From NCBI RefSeq assembly GCF_037975245.1, contig NC_092575.1:7663001-7723000 (forward strand): a DNA stretch of 60,000 bases, read 5' to 3'. Below are positions 48,301 to 60,000 of this stretch, piece after piece. The stretch is from Apostichopus japonicus (Eukaryota; Echinodermata; Holothuroidea; Aspidochirotida; Stichopodidae). The notes under the pieces were generated by a model. The model was not told the DNA's origin, made no database searches, and saw nothing but the letters and a program-made list of their open reading frames with translations. Within the stretch, counting starts at the first letter, position 1; every line of letters starts with the position of its first letter. The translations under genes and the position numbers were made by a program.

Positions 48301-49420
48301 ACAGCTTTGTCTGTCCAACGGTAAGTAAGCGCAACTAGCCTATCTATGACGCAAGCAAAGTATCAATGCGCTTTGGTATAACGCTTTCATGCACGAATGT
48401 CCTATGTATACACACATGAGTACCGTGCGTTTATATCTATACAATTAAACTATACCACACTGCTTTGTCTGTCCAACGGTAAGTAAGCGCAACTAGCCTA
48501 TCGATGACTCAACCAGAGTATGTATGCGCTTTGGTATAACGCTTTCATGCACGAATGTATGTATACACTGTGTACCGTGCGTTTATATCTATACATTTAA
48601 ACTATAACTTACAGCTTTGTCTGTCCAACGGTAAGTAAGCGCAACTAGCCTATCTATGACGCAAGAAAAGTATCAATGCGCTTTGGTATAACACTTTCAT
48701 GCACGAATGTATGTAGACACACATGTGTACCGTGCGTTTATATCTATACATTTAAACTATAACTTACAGCTTTGTCTGTCCAACGGTAAGTAAGCGCAAC
48801 TAGCCTATCTATGACGCAAGCAAAGTATCAATGCGCTTTGGTATAACGCTTTCAAGCACGAATGTCCTATTTATACACTGTGTACCGTGCGTTTATATCT
48901 ATACATTTAAACTATACCACACAGCTTTAACTGTCCAACGGTAAGTAAGCGCAACTAGCCTATCTATGACGCAAGCAAAGTATCAATGCGCTTTGGTATA
49001 ACGCTTTCATGCACGAATGTCCTATGTATACACACATGTGTACCGTGCGTTTATATCTATACATTTAAACTATAACTTACAGCTTTGTCTGTCCAACGGT
49101 GAGTAAGCGCAACTAGCCTATCTATGACGCAAGCAAAGTATCAATGCCCTTTGGTATAACGCTTTCAAGCACGAATGTCCTATGTATACTCTGTGTACCG
49201 TGCCTTTCTATCTATACATTTAAACTATACCACACAGCTTTGTCTGTCCAACGGTAAGTAAGCGCAACTATAGCCTATCTATGACGCAAGCAAAGTATCA
49301 ATGTGCTTTGGTATAACGCTTTCATGCACGAATGTCCTATGTATACACACATGTGTACCGTGCGTTTATATCTATACAATTAAACTATACCACACTGCTT
49401 TGTCTGTCCAACGGTAAGTA

Positions 49421-49603
49421 TGTATGTATGTATGTATATGTGATCTTCCCGCAAGCAGGAACTCGCGAAAGAAGCCATGGAGGCTTATAGACTCGCAAGC
49501 TGACCGAAGCCAATCTCTCGGCACGCATCCATTTAACGTCCATGTCGGGAAGTTGTTATTGGACAACACCCTTGCCAGACGACACACCTTGCTGTCGGCG
49601 GGG
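49421..49603 (-). mobile_element. SINE fragment inside satellite monomer, copy 1
   Basis: 183 bp that interrupt a monomer at GGTAAGTA. The 5-mer AAGTA is repeated on both sides (49416-49420 and 49604-49608). On the minus strand it reads CCCCGCCGACAGC, then the SINE body CGCGAGTTCCTGCTTGCGGG, AAGATCAC, and a (TACA)n tail. The tRNA head is absent, so it is 5'-truncated. Copy-specific bases: GGCACGCATCC and TTATTGGACAAC. Confidence 0.88.
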
Positions 49604-50546
49604 AAGTAAGCGCAACTAGCCTATCGATGACTCAACCAGAGTATGTATGCGCTTTGGTATAACGCTTTCATGCACGAATGTATGTATACACTGTGTACCG
49701 TGCGTTTATATCTATACATTTAAACTATAACTTACAGCTTTGTCTGTCCAACGGTAAGTAAGCGCAACTAGCCTATCTATGACGCAAGAAAAGTATCAAT
49801 GCGCTTTGGTATAACACTTTCATGCACGAATGTATGTAGACACACATGTGTACCGTGCGTTTATATCTATACATTTAAACTATAACTTACAGCTTTGTCT
49901 GTCCAACGGTAAGTAAGCGCAACTAGCCTATCTATGACGCAAGCAAAGTATCAATGCGCTTTGGTATAACGCTTTCAAGCACGAATGTCCTATTTATACA
50001 CACATGTGTACCGTGCGTTTATATCTATACATTTAAACTATACCACACAGCTTTAACTGTCCAACGGTAAGTAAGCGCAACTAGCCTATCTATGACGCAA
50101 GAAAAGTATCAATGCGCTTTGGTATAACGCTTTAATGCACGAATGTCCTATGTATACACACATGTGTACCGTGCGTTTATATCTATACGTTTAAACTATA
50201 CTACACAGCTTTGTCTGTCCAACTTTAAGTAAGCGCAACTAGCCTATCTATGACGCAAGCAAAGTATCAATGCCATTTGGTATAACGCTTTCAAGCACGA
50301 ATGTCCTATGTATACTCTGTGTACCGTGCCTTTCTATCTATACATTTAAACTATACCACACAGCTTTGTCTGTCCAACGGTAAGTAAGCGCAACTATAGC
50401 CTATCTATGACGCAAGCAAAGTATCAATGTGCTTTGGTATAACGCTTTCATGCACGAATGTCCTATGTATACACACATGTGTACCGTGCGTTTATATCTA
50501 TACAATTAAACTATACCACACTGCTTTGTCTGTCCAACGGTAAGTA

Positions 50547-50729
50547 TGTATGTATGTATGTATATGTGATCTTCCCGCAAGCAGGAACTCGCGAAAGAAG
50601 CCATGGAGGCTTATAGACTCGCAAGCTGACCGAAGCCAATCTCTCGGCACACATCCATTTAACGTCCATGTCGGGAAGTTGTTATTGAACAACACCCTTG
50701 CCAGACGACACACCTTGCTGTCGGCGGGG
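50547..50729 (-). mobile_element. SINE fragment in satellite, copy 2
   Basis: Same insertion point and length as copy 1, 1,126 bp further on, with CACACATCC and TTATTGAACAAC in place of copy 1 bases. It arose by satellite amplification, not by new transposition. Confidence 0.9.
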
Positions 50730-51357
50730 AAGTAAGCGCAACTAGCCTATCGATGACTCAACTAGAGTATGTATGCGCTTTGGTATAACGCTTTCATGCA
50801 CGAATGTATGTATACACTGTGTACCGTGCGTTTATATCTATACATTTAAACTATAACTTACAGCTTTGTCTGTCCAACGGTAAGTAAGCGCAACTAGCCT
50901 ATCTATGACGCAAGAAAAGTATCAATGCGCTTTGGTATAACACTTTCATGCACGAATGTATGTAGACACACATGTGTACCGTGCGTTTATATCTATACAT
51001 TTAAACTATAACTTACAGCTTTGTCTGTCCAACGGTAAGTAAGCGCAACTAGCCTATCTATGACGCAAGCAAAGTATCAATGCGCTTTGGTATAACGCTT
51101 TCAAGCACGAATGTCCTATTTATACACACATGTGTACCGTGCGTTTATATCTATACATTTAAACTATACCACACAGCTTTAACTGTCCAACGGTAAGTAA
51201 GCGCAACTAGCCTATCTATGACGCAAGCAAAGTATCAATGCGCTTTGGTATAACGCTTTACTGCACGAATGTCCTATGTATACACACATGTGTACCGTGC
51301 GTTTATATCTATACAATTAAACTATACCACACTGCTTTGTCTGTCCAACGGTAAGTA

Positions 51358-51540
51358 TGTATGTGTGTATGTATATGTGATCTTCCCGCAAGCAGGAACT
51401 CGCGAAAGAAGCCATGGAGGCTTATAGACTCGCAAGCTGACCGAAGCCAATCTCTCGGCACACATCCATTTAACGTCCATGTCGGGAAGTTGTTATTGAA
51501 CAACACCCTTGCCAGACGACACACCTTGCTGTCGGCGGGG
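51358..51540 (-). mobile_element. SINE fragment in satellite, copy 3
   Basis: 811 bp after copy 2. It carries TGTGTG in the tail (TATGTATGTGTGTATG), a variant shared with copies 4, 7 and 8 only. Confidence 0.9.
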
Positions 51541-52956
51541 AAGTAAGCGCAACTAGCCTATCGATGACTCAACCAGAGTATGTATGCGCTTTGGTATAAC
51601 GCTTTCATGCACGAATGTATGTATACACTGTGTACCGTGCGTTTATATCTATACATTTAAACTATAACTTACAGCTTTGTCTGTCCAACGGTAAGTAAGC
51701 GCAACTAGCCTATCTATGACGCAAGAAAAGTATCAATGCGCTTTGGTATAACACTTTCATGCACGAATGTATGTAGACACACATGTGTACCGTGCGTTTA
51801 TATCTATACATTTAAACTATAACTTACAGCTTTGTCTGTCCAACGGTAAGTAAGCGCAACTAGCCTATCTATGACGCAAGCAAAGTATCAATGCGCTTTG
51901 GTATAACGCTTTCAAACACGAATGTCCTATTTATACACACTGTGTACCGTGCGTTTATATCTATACATTTAAACTATAACTTACAGCTTTGTCTGTCCAA
52001 CGGTAAGTAAGCGCAACTATAGCCTATCTATGACGCAAGCAAAGTATCAATGCGCTTTGGTATAACGCTTTCATGCACGAATGTCCTATGTATACACACA
52101 TGTGTACCGTGCGTTTATATCTATACATTTAAACTATAACTTACAGCTTTGTCTGTCCAACGGTAAGTAAGCGCAACTATAGCCTATCTATGACGCAAGC
52201 AAAGTATCAATGTGCTTTGGTATAACGCGTTCATGCACGAATGTCCTATGTATACACACATGTGTACCGTTCGTTTATATCTATACTATTAAACTATACC
52301 ACACTGCTTTGTCTGTCCAACGGTAAGTAAGCGCAACTAGCCTATCGATGACTCAACCAGAGTATGTATGCGCTTTGGTATAACGCTTTCATGCACGAAT
52401 GTATGTGTACACTGTGTACCGTGCGTTTATATCTATACATTTAAACTATAACTTACAGCTTTGTCTGTCCAACGGTAAGTAAGCGCAACTATAGCCTATC
52501 TATGACGCAAGCAAAGTATCAATGCGCTTTGGTATAACGCTTTCATGCACGAATGTCCTATGTATACACACATGTGTACCGTGCGTTTATATCTATACAT
52601 TTAAACTATAACTTACAGCTTTGTCTGTCCAACGGTAAGTAAGCGCAACTATAGCCTATCTATGACGCAAGCAAAGTATCAATGCGCTTTGGTATAACGC
52701 TTTCAAGCACGAATGTCCTATTTATACACTGTGTACCGTGCGTTTATATCTATACATTTAAACTATACCACACAGCTTTAACTGTCCAACGGTAAGTAAG
52801 CGCAACTAGCCTATCTATGACGCAAGCAAAGTATCAATGCGCTTTGGTATAACGCTTTACTGCACGAATGTCCTATGTATACACACATGTGTACCGTGCG
52901 TTTATATCTATACAATTAAACTATACCACACTGCTTTGTCTGTCCAACGGTAAGTA

Positions 52957-53139
52957 TGTATGTGTGTATGTATATGTGATCTTCCCGCAAGCAGGAACTC
53001 GCGAAAGAAGCCATGGAGGCTTATAGACTCGCAAGCTGACCGAAGCCAATCTCTCGGCACACATCCATTTAACGTCCATGTCGGGAAGTTGTTATTGAAC
53101 AACACCCTTGCCAGACGACACACCTTGCTGTCGGCGGGG
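52957..53139 (-). mobile_element. SINE fragment in satellite, copy 4
   Basis: 1,599 bp after copy 3, with the TGTGTG tail variant. The next monomer has the private change GGTCTAACGC, shared only with the monomer after copy 8. Confidence 0.9.
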
Positions 53140-54082
53140 AAGTAAGCGCAACTAGCCTATCGATGACTCAACCAGAGTATGTATGCGCTTTGGTCTAACG
53201 CTTTCATGCACGAATGTATGTATACACTGTGTACCGTGCGTTTATATCTATACATTTAAACTATAACTTACAGCTTTGTCTGTCCAACGGTAAGTAAGCG
53301 CAACTAGCCTATCTATGACGCAAGAAAAGTATCAATGCGCTTTGGTATAACACTTTCATGCACGAATGTATGTAGACACACATGTGTACCGTGCGTTTAT
53401 ATCTATACATTTAAACTATAACTTACAGCTTTGTCTGTCCAACGGTAAGTAAGCGCAACTAGCCTATCTATGACGCAAGCAAAGTATCAATGCGCTTTGG
53501 TATAACGCTTTCAAGCACGAATGTCCTATTTATACACACATGTGTACCGTGCGTTTATATCTATACATTTAAACTATACCACACAGCTTTAACTGTCCAA
53601 CGGTAAGTAAGCGCAACTAGCCTATCTATGACGCAAGAAAAGTATCAATGCGCTTTGGTATAACGCTTTAATGCACGAATGTCCTATGTATACACACATG
53701 TGTACCGTGCGTTTATATCTATACGTTTAAACTATACTACACAGCTTTGTCTGTCCAACTTTAAGTAAGCGCAACTAGCCTATCTATGACGCAAGCAAAG
53801 TATCAATGCCCTTTGGTATAACGCTTTCAAGCACGAATGTCCTATGTATACTCTGTGTACCGTGCCTTTCTATCTATACATTTAAACTATACCACACAGC
53901 TTTGTCTGTCCAACGGTAAGTAAGCGCAACTATAGCCTATCTATGACGCAAGCAAAGTATCAATGTGCTTTGGTATAACGCTTTCATGCACGAATGTCCT
54001 ATGTATACACACATGTGTACCGTGCGTTTATATCTATACAATTAAACTATACCACACTGCTTTGTCTGTCCAACGGTAAGTA

Positions 54083-54265
54083 TGTATGTATGTATGTATA
54101 TGTGATCTTCCCGCAAGCAGGAACTCGCGAAAGAAGCCATGGAGGCTTATAGACTCGCAAGCTGACCGAAGCCAATCTCTCGGCACACATCCATTTAACG
54201 TCCATGTCGGGAAGTTGTTATTGAACAACACCCTTGCCAGACGACACACCTTGCTGTCGGCGGGG
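54083..54265 (-). mobile_element. SINE fragment in satellite, copy 5
   Basis: 1,126 bp after copy 4. Followed by ACTCAACTAGAG, as after copies 2 and 6. Confidence 0.9.
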
Positions 54266-55208
54266 AAGTAAGCGCAACTAGCCTATCGATGACTCAACTA
54301 GAGTATGTATGCGCTTTGGTATAACGCTTTCATGCACGAATGTATGTATACACTGTGTACCGTGCGTTTATATCTATACATTTAAACTATAACTTACAGC
54401 TTTGTCTGTCCAACGGTAAGTAAGCGCAACTAGCCTATCTATGACGCAAGAAAAGTATCAATGCGCTTTGGTATAACACTTTCATGCACGAATGTATGTA
54501 GACACACATGTGTACCGTGCGTTTATATCTATACATTTAAACTATAACTTACAGCTTTGTCTGTCCAACGGTATGTAAGCGCAACTAGCCTATCTATGAC
54601 GCAAGCAAAGTATCAATGCGCTTTGGTATAACGCTTTCAAGCACGAATGTCCTATTTATACACACATGTGTACCGTGCGTTTATATCTATACATTTAAAC
54701 TATACCACACAGCTTTAACTGTCCAACGGTAAGTAAGCGCAACTAGCCTATCTATGACGCAAGAAAAGTATCAATGCGCTTTGGTATAACGCTTTAATGC
54801 ACGAATGTCCTATGTATACACACATGTGTACCGTGCGTTTATATCTATACGTTTAAACTATACTACACAGCTTTGTCTGTCCAACTTTAAGTAAGCGCAA
54901 CTAGCCTATCTATGACGCAAGCAAAGTATCAATGCCCTTTGGTATAACGCTTTCAAGCACGAATGTCCTATGTATACTCTGTGTACCGTGCCTTTCTATC
55001 TATACATTTAAACTATACCACACAGCTTTGTCTGTCCAACGGTAAGTAAGCGCAACTATAGCCTATCTATGACGCAAGCAAAGTATCAATGTGCTTTGGT
55101 ATAACGCTTTCATGCACGAATGTCCTATGTATACACACATGTGTACCGTGCGTTTATATCTATACAATTAAACTATACCACACTGCTTTGTCTGTCCAAC
55201 GGTAAGTA

Positions 55209-55391
55209 TGTATGTATGTATGTATATGTGATCTTCCCGCAAGCAGGAACTCGCGAAAGAAGCCATGGAGGCTTATAGACTCGCAAGCTGACCGAAGCCA
55301 ATCTCTCGGCACACATCCATTTAACGTCCATGTCGGGAAGTTGTTATTGAACAACACCCTTGCCAGACGACACACCTTGCTGTCGGCGGGG
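55209..55391 (-). mobile_element. SINE fragment in satellite, copy 6
   Basis: 1,126 bp after copy 5. Same tail type as copies 2 and 5. Confidence 0.9.
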
Positions 55392-56019
55392 AAGTAAGCG
55401 CAACTAGCCTATCGATGACTCAACTAGAGTATGTATGCGCTTTGGTATAACGCTTTCATGCACGAATGTATGTATACACTGTGTACCGTGCGTTTATATC
55501 TATACATTTAAACTATAACTTACAGCTTTGTCTGTCCAACGGTAAGTAAGCGCAACTAGCCTATCTATGACGCAAGAAAAGTATCAATGCGCTTTGGTAT
55601 AACACTTTCATGCACGAATGTATGTAGACACACATGTGTACCGTGCGTTTATATCTATACATTTAAACTATAACTTACAGCTTTGTCTGTCCAACGGTAA
55701 GTAAGCGCAACTAGCCTATCTATGACGCAAGCAAAGTATCAATGCGCTTTGGTATAACGCTTTCAAGCACGAATGTCCTATTTATACACACATGTGTACC
55801 GTGCGTTTATATCTATACATTTAAACTATACCACACAGCTTTAACTGTCCAACGGTAAGTAAGCGCAACTAGCCTATCTATGACGCAAGCAAAGTATCAA
55901 TGCGCTTTGGTATAACGCATTACTGCACGAATGTCCTATGTATACACACATGTGTACCGTGCGTTTATATCTATACAATTAAACTATACCACACTGCTTT
56001 GTCTGTCCAACGGTAAGTA

Positions 56020-56202
56020 TGTATGTGTGTATGTATATGTGATCTTCCCGCAAGCCGGAACTCGCGAAAGAAGCCATGGAGGCTTATAGACTCGCAAGCT
56101 GACCGAAGCCAATCTCTCGGCACACATCCATTTAACGTCCATGTCGGGAAGTTGTTATTGAACAACACCCTTGCCAGACGACACACCTTGCTGTCGGCGG
56201 GG
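56020..56202 (-). mobile_element. SINE fragment in satellite, copy 7
   Basis: 811 bp after copy 6. Private change CAAGCCGGAACTC (others have CAAGCAGG). TGTGTG tail type. Confidence 0.9.
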
Positions 56203-57618
56203 AAGTAAGCGCAACTAGCCTATCGATGACTCAACCAGAGTATGTATGCGCTTTGGTATAACGCTTTCATGCACGAATGTATGTATACACTGTGTACCGT
56301 GCGTTTATATCTATACATTTAAACTATAACTTACAGCTTTGTCTGTCCAACGGTAAGTAAGCGCAACTAGCCTATCTATGACGCAAGAAAAGTATCAATG
56401 CGCTTTGGTATAACACTTTCATGCACGAATGTATGTAGACACACATGTGTACCGTGCGTTTATATCTATACATTTAAACTATAACTTACAGCTTTGTCTG
56501 TCCAACGGTAAGTAAGCGCAACTAGCCTATCTATGACGCAAGCAAAGTATCAATGCGCTTTGGTATAACGCTTTCAAACACGAATGTCCTATTTATACAC
56601 ACTGTGTACCGTGCGTTTATATCTATACATTTAAACTATAACTTACAGCTTTGTCTGTCCAACGGTAAGTAAGCGCAACTATAGCCTATCTATGACGCAA
56701 GCAAAGTATCAATGCGCTTTGGTATAACGCTTTCATGCACGAATGTCCTATGTATACACACATGTGTACCGTGCGTTTATATCTATACATTTAAACTATA
56801 ACTTACAGCTTTGTCTGTCCAACGGTAAGTAAGCGCAACTATAGCCTATCTATGACGCAAGCAAAGTATCAATGTGCTTTGGTATAACGCGTTCATGCAC
56901 GAATGTCCTATGTATACACACATGTGTACCGTTCGTTTATATCTATACTATTAAACTATACCACACTGCTTTGTCTGTCCAACGGTAAGTAAGCGCAACT
57001 AGCCTATCGATGACTCAACCAGAGTATGTATGCGCTTTGGTATAACGCTTTCATGCACGAATGTATGTATACACTGTGTACCGTGCGTTTATATCTATAC
57101 ATTTAAACTATAACTTACAGCTTTGTCTGTCCAACGGTAAGTAAGCGCAACTATAGCCTATCTATGACGCAAGCAAAGTATCAATGCGCTTTGGTATAAC
57201 GCTTTCATGCACGAATGTCCTATTTATACACACATGTGTACCGTGCGTTTATATCTATACATTTAAACTATAACTTACAGCTTTGTCTGTCCAACGGTAA
57301 GTAAGCGCAACTATAGCCTATCTATGACGCAAGCAAAGTATCAATGCGCTTTGGTATAACGCTTTCAAGCACGAATGTCCTATTTATACACTGTGTACCG
57401 TGCGTTTATATCTATACATTTAAACTATACCACACAGCTTTAACTGTCCAACGGTAAGTAAGCGCAACTAGCCTATCTATGACGCAAGCAAAGTATCAAT
57501 GCGCTTTGGTATAACGCTTTACTGCACGAATGTCCTATGTATACACACATGTGTACCGTGCGTTTATATCTATACAATTAAACTATACCACACTGCTTTG
57601 TCTGTCCAACGGTAAGTA

Positions 57619-57801
57619 TGTATGTGTGTATGTATATGTGATCTTCCCGCAAGCAGGAACTCGCGAAAGAAGCCATGGAGGCTTATAGACTCGCAAGCTG
57701 ACCGAAGCCAATCTCTCGGCACACATCCATTTAACGTCCATGTCGGGAAGTTGTTATTGAACAACACCCTTGCCAGACGACACACCTTGCTGTCGGCGGG
57801 G
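57619..57801 (-). mobile_element. SINE fragment in satellite, copy 8
   Basis: 1,599 bp after copy 7, followed by the GGTCTAACGC monomer. No further copy occurs before the right edge, 2.2 kb away. Confidence 0.9.
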
Positions 57802-60000
57802 AAGTAAGCGCAACTAGCCTATCGATGACTCAACCAGAGTATGTATGCGCTTTGGTCTAACGCTTTCATGCACGAATGTATGTATACACTGTGTACCGTG
57901 CGTTTATATCTATACATTTAAACTATAACTTACAGCTTTGTCTGTCCAACGGTAAGTAAGCGCAACTAGCCTATCTATGACGCAAGAAAAGTATCAATGC
58001 GCTTTGGTATAACACTTTCATGCACGAATGTATGTAGACACACATGTGTACCGTGCGTTTATATCTATACATTTAAACTATAACTTACAGCTTTGTCTGT
58101 CCAACGGTAAGTAAGCGCAACTAGCCTATCTATGACGCAAGCAAAGTATCAATGCGCTTTGGTATAACGCTTTCAAGCACGAATGTCCTATTTATACACA
58201 CATGTGTACCGTGCGTTTATATCTATACATTTAAACTATACCACACAGCTTTAACTGTCCAACGGTAAGTAAGCGCAACTAGCCTATCTATGACGCAAGA
58301 AAAGTATCAATGCGCTTTGGTATAACGCTTTAATGCACGAATGTCCTATGTATACACACATGTGTACCGTGCGTTTATATCTATACATTTAAACTATACT
58401 ACACAGCTTTGTCTGTCCAACTTTAAGTAAGCGCAACTAGCCTATCTATGACGCAAGCAAAGTATCAATGCCCTTTGGTATAACGCTTTCAAGCACGAAT
58501 GTCCTATGTATACTCTGTGTACCGTGCCTTTCTATCTATACATTTAAACTATACCACACAGCTTTGTCTGTCCAACGGTAAGTAAGCGCAACTAGCCTAT
58601 CTATGACGCAAGAAAAGTATCAATGCGCTTTGGTATAACACTTTCATGCACGAATGTATGTAGACACACATGTGTACCGTGCGTTTATATCTATACATTT
58701 AAACTATAACTTACAGCTTTGTCTGTCCAACGGTAAGTAAGCGCAACTAGCCTATCTATGACGCAAGCAAAGTATCAATGCGCTTTGGTATAACGCTTTC
58801 AAACACGAATGTCCTATTTATACACACTGTGTACCGTGCGTTTATATCTATACATTTAAACTATAACTTACAGCTTTGTCTGTCCAACGGTAAGTAAGCG
58901 CAACTATAGCCTATCTATGACGCAAGCAAAGTATCAATGCGCTTTGGTATAACGCTTTCATGCACGAATGTCCTATGTATACACACATGTGTACCGTGCG
59001 TTTATATCTATACATTTAAACTATAACTTACAGCTTTGTCTGTCCAACGGTAAGTAAGCGCAACTATAGCCTATCTATGACGCAAGCAAAGTATCAATGT
59101 GCTTTGGTATAACGCGTTCATGCACGAATGTCCTATGTATACACACATGTGTACCGTTCGTTTATATCTATACATTTAAACTATACCACACTGCTTTGTC
59201 TGTCCAACGGTAAGTAAGCGCAACTAGCCTATCGATGACTCAACCAGAGTATGTATGCGCTTTGGTATAACGCTTTCATGCACGAATGTATGTATACACT
59301 GTGTACCGTGCGTTTATATCTATACATTTAAACTATAACTTACAGCTTTGTCTGTCCAACGGTAAGTAAGCGCAACTAGCCTATCTATGACGCAAGCAAA
59401 GTATCTATGCGCTTTGGTATAACGCTTTCATGCACGAATGTATGTAGACACACATGTGTACCGTGCGTTTATATCTACACATTTAAACTATAACTTACAG
59501 CTTTGTCTGTCCAACGGTAAGTAAGCGCAACTAGCCTATCTATGACGCAAGCAAAGTATCAATGCGCTTTGGTATAACGCTTTCATGCACGAATGTCCTA
59601 TGTATACACACATGTGTACCGTGCGTTTATATCTATACATTTAAACTATACCACACTGCTTTAACTGTCCAACGGTAAGTAAGCGCAACTAGCCTATCTA
59701 TGACGCAAGCAAAGTATCAATGCGCTTTGGTATAACACTTTCATGCACGAATGTCCTATGTATACACACATGTGTACCGTGCGTTTATATCTATACATTT
59801 AAACTATACCACACTGCTTTGTCTGTCCAACGGTAAGTAAGCGCAACTAGCGTATCGATGACTCAACCAGAGTATGTATGCGCTTTGGTATAACGCTTTC
59901 ATGCACGAATGTCGTATGTATACACTGTGTACCGTGCGTTTATATCTATACATTTAAACTATAACTTACAGCTTTGTCTGTCCAACGGTAAGTAACCGCA

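Larger units (their letters stand above)
49421..58560 (+). repeat. Nested higher-order repeat of the satellite (3.54- and 4.66-kb super-units)
   Basis: Spacing between SINE fragments is 1126, 811, 1599, 1126, 1126, 811, 1599 bp. The blocks A (1126), B (811) and C (1599) form a 3,536-bp super-unit A-B-C. The second super-unit is A-A-B-C, 4,662 bp. Private variants (GGTCTAACGC after copies 4 and 8) confirm the 4,662-bp register. At about 58,560 the A block jumps into a C-type block, which marks a recombination breakpoint. Confidence 0.88.
38867..60000 (+). repeat. Satellite array of about 155-bp monomers, reaching the right edge
   Basis: Spacings of GTAAGTAAGCGCAACTAG are 152-158 bp (for example 48011, 48166, 48321). 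Estimated 130-140 monomers. Each runs ACAGCTTTGTCTGTCCAACG, GTAAGTAAGCGCAACTAGCC, TATCTATGACGCAAGCAAAG, ATGCGCTTTGGTATAACGC, TTTCATGCACGAATGT, CACACATGTGTACCGTGCG, TATACATTTAAACTATA. The left 2-3 kb are more diverged; later monomers are nearly identical, as expected for an array homogenised in its interior. No coding capacity. It could be centromeric, pericentromeric or subtelomeric; the sequence does not decide. Confidence 0.97.

Noticed and set aside
49372-57807. Sixteen 61- and 71-residue frames on both strands, conserved eight times
   Set aside because: They lie in the SINE fragment and its satellite flanks. Their conservation reflects recent amplification, and they match no protein family.
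38867-60000. CRISPR array
   Set aside because: Monomers are about 155 bp, contiguous, without unique spacers, and the sequence is eukaryotic. It is satellite DNA.

Overview
This is eukaryotic, gene-poor, repeat-rich genomic DNA. It has spliced genes, AT-rich introns, many small DNA transposons, tRNA-derived SINEs and a very large satellite array. The two recognisable genes are animal genes, and the words, SINE and repeat types look like a marine invertebrate, plausibly a deuterostome such as an echinoderm. The species guess is an inference with low confidence. No bacterial or viral gene system was seen.

Layout. 1-5.1 kb is a cluster of nested non-autonomous hAT-type elements; two have perfect 8-bp target duplications. 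5.1-11.2 kb carries five coding exons, on the minus strand, of TRMT44 (tRNA-Ser uridine-44 2'-O-methyltransferase). All five junctions are phase-consistent, and the gene continues off the left edge. 11.6-12.3 kb holds an inverted repeat just upstream of that gene. 12.4-13.3 kb and 24.4-25.05 kb are period-145-bp repeats loaded with AGGTCA direct repeats (DR4 and DR1). 14.3-15.5 and 20.6-21.0 kb are further hAT-type elements. 28.2-29.5 kb is a complete single-exon coding region for a sesquipedalian/PHETA family PH-domain protein on the plus strand, with possible untranslated upstream exons.

29.9-36.3 kb is again mobile DNA: a SINE, a triplicated element made of AGATATCT palindromes, and a 1.6-kb hAT-type element that contains a Penelope-like reverse transcriptase fragment and a nested smaller element.

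From about 36.76 kb to the right edge the window is a satellite of about 155-bp monomers. It is interrupted once, at 36,967-38,866, by a 1.9-kb element built from TTTACCGCGGTAAA palindromes. From 49.4 kb on, a 183-bp SINE fragment that once inserted into a monomer is carried along in eight copies inside nested higher-order repeats (spacings 1126, 811, 1599, 1126, 1126, 811, 1599). Most monomers also contain a strong 5' splice-site match next to an acceptor-like TTACAG or CACACAG.

The two genes are not known to act in one pathway: TRMT44 modifies tRNA, and PHETA works in endosome-Golgi membrane traffic through OCRL/INPP5B. The most unusual content is the repeat architecture: the SINE-carrying satellite, the two palindrome-built elements, and the repeat family that disperses nuclear-receptor-type sites.
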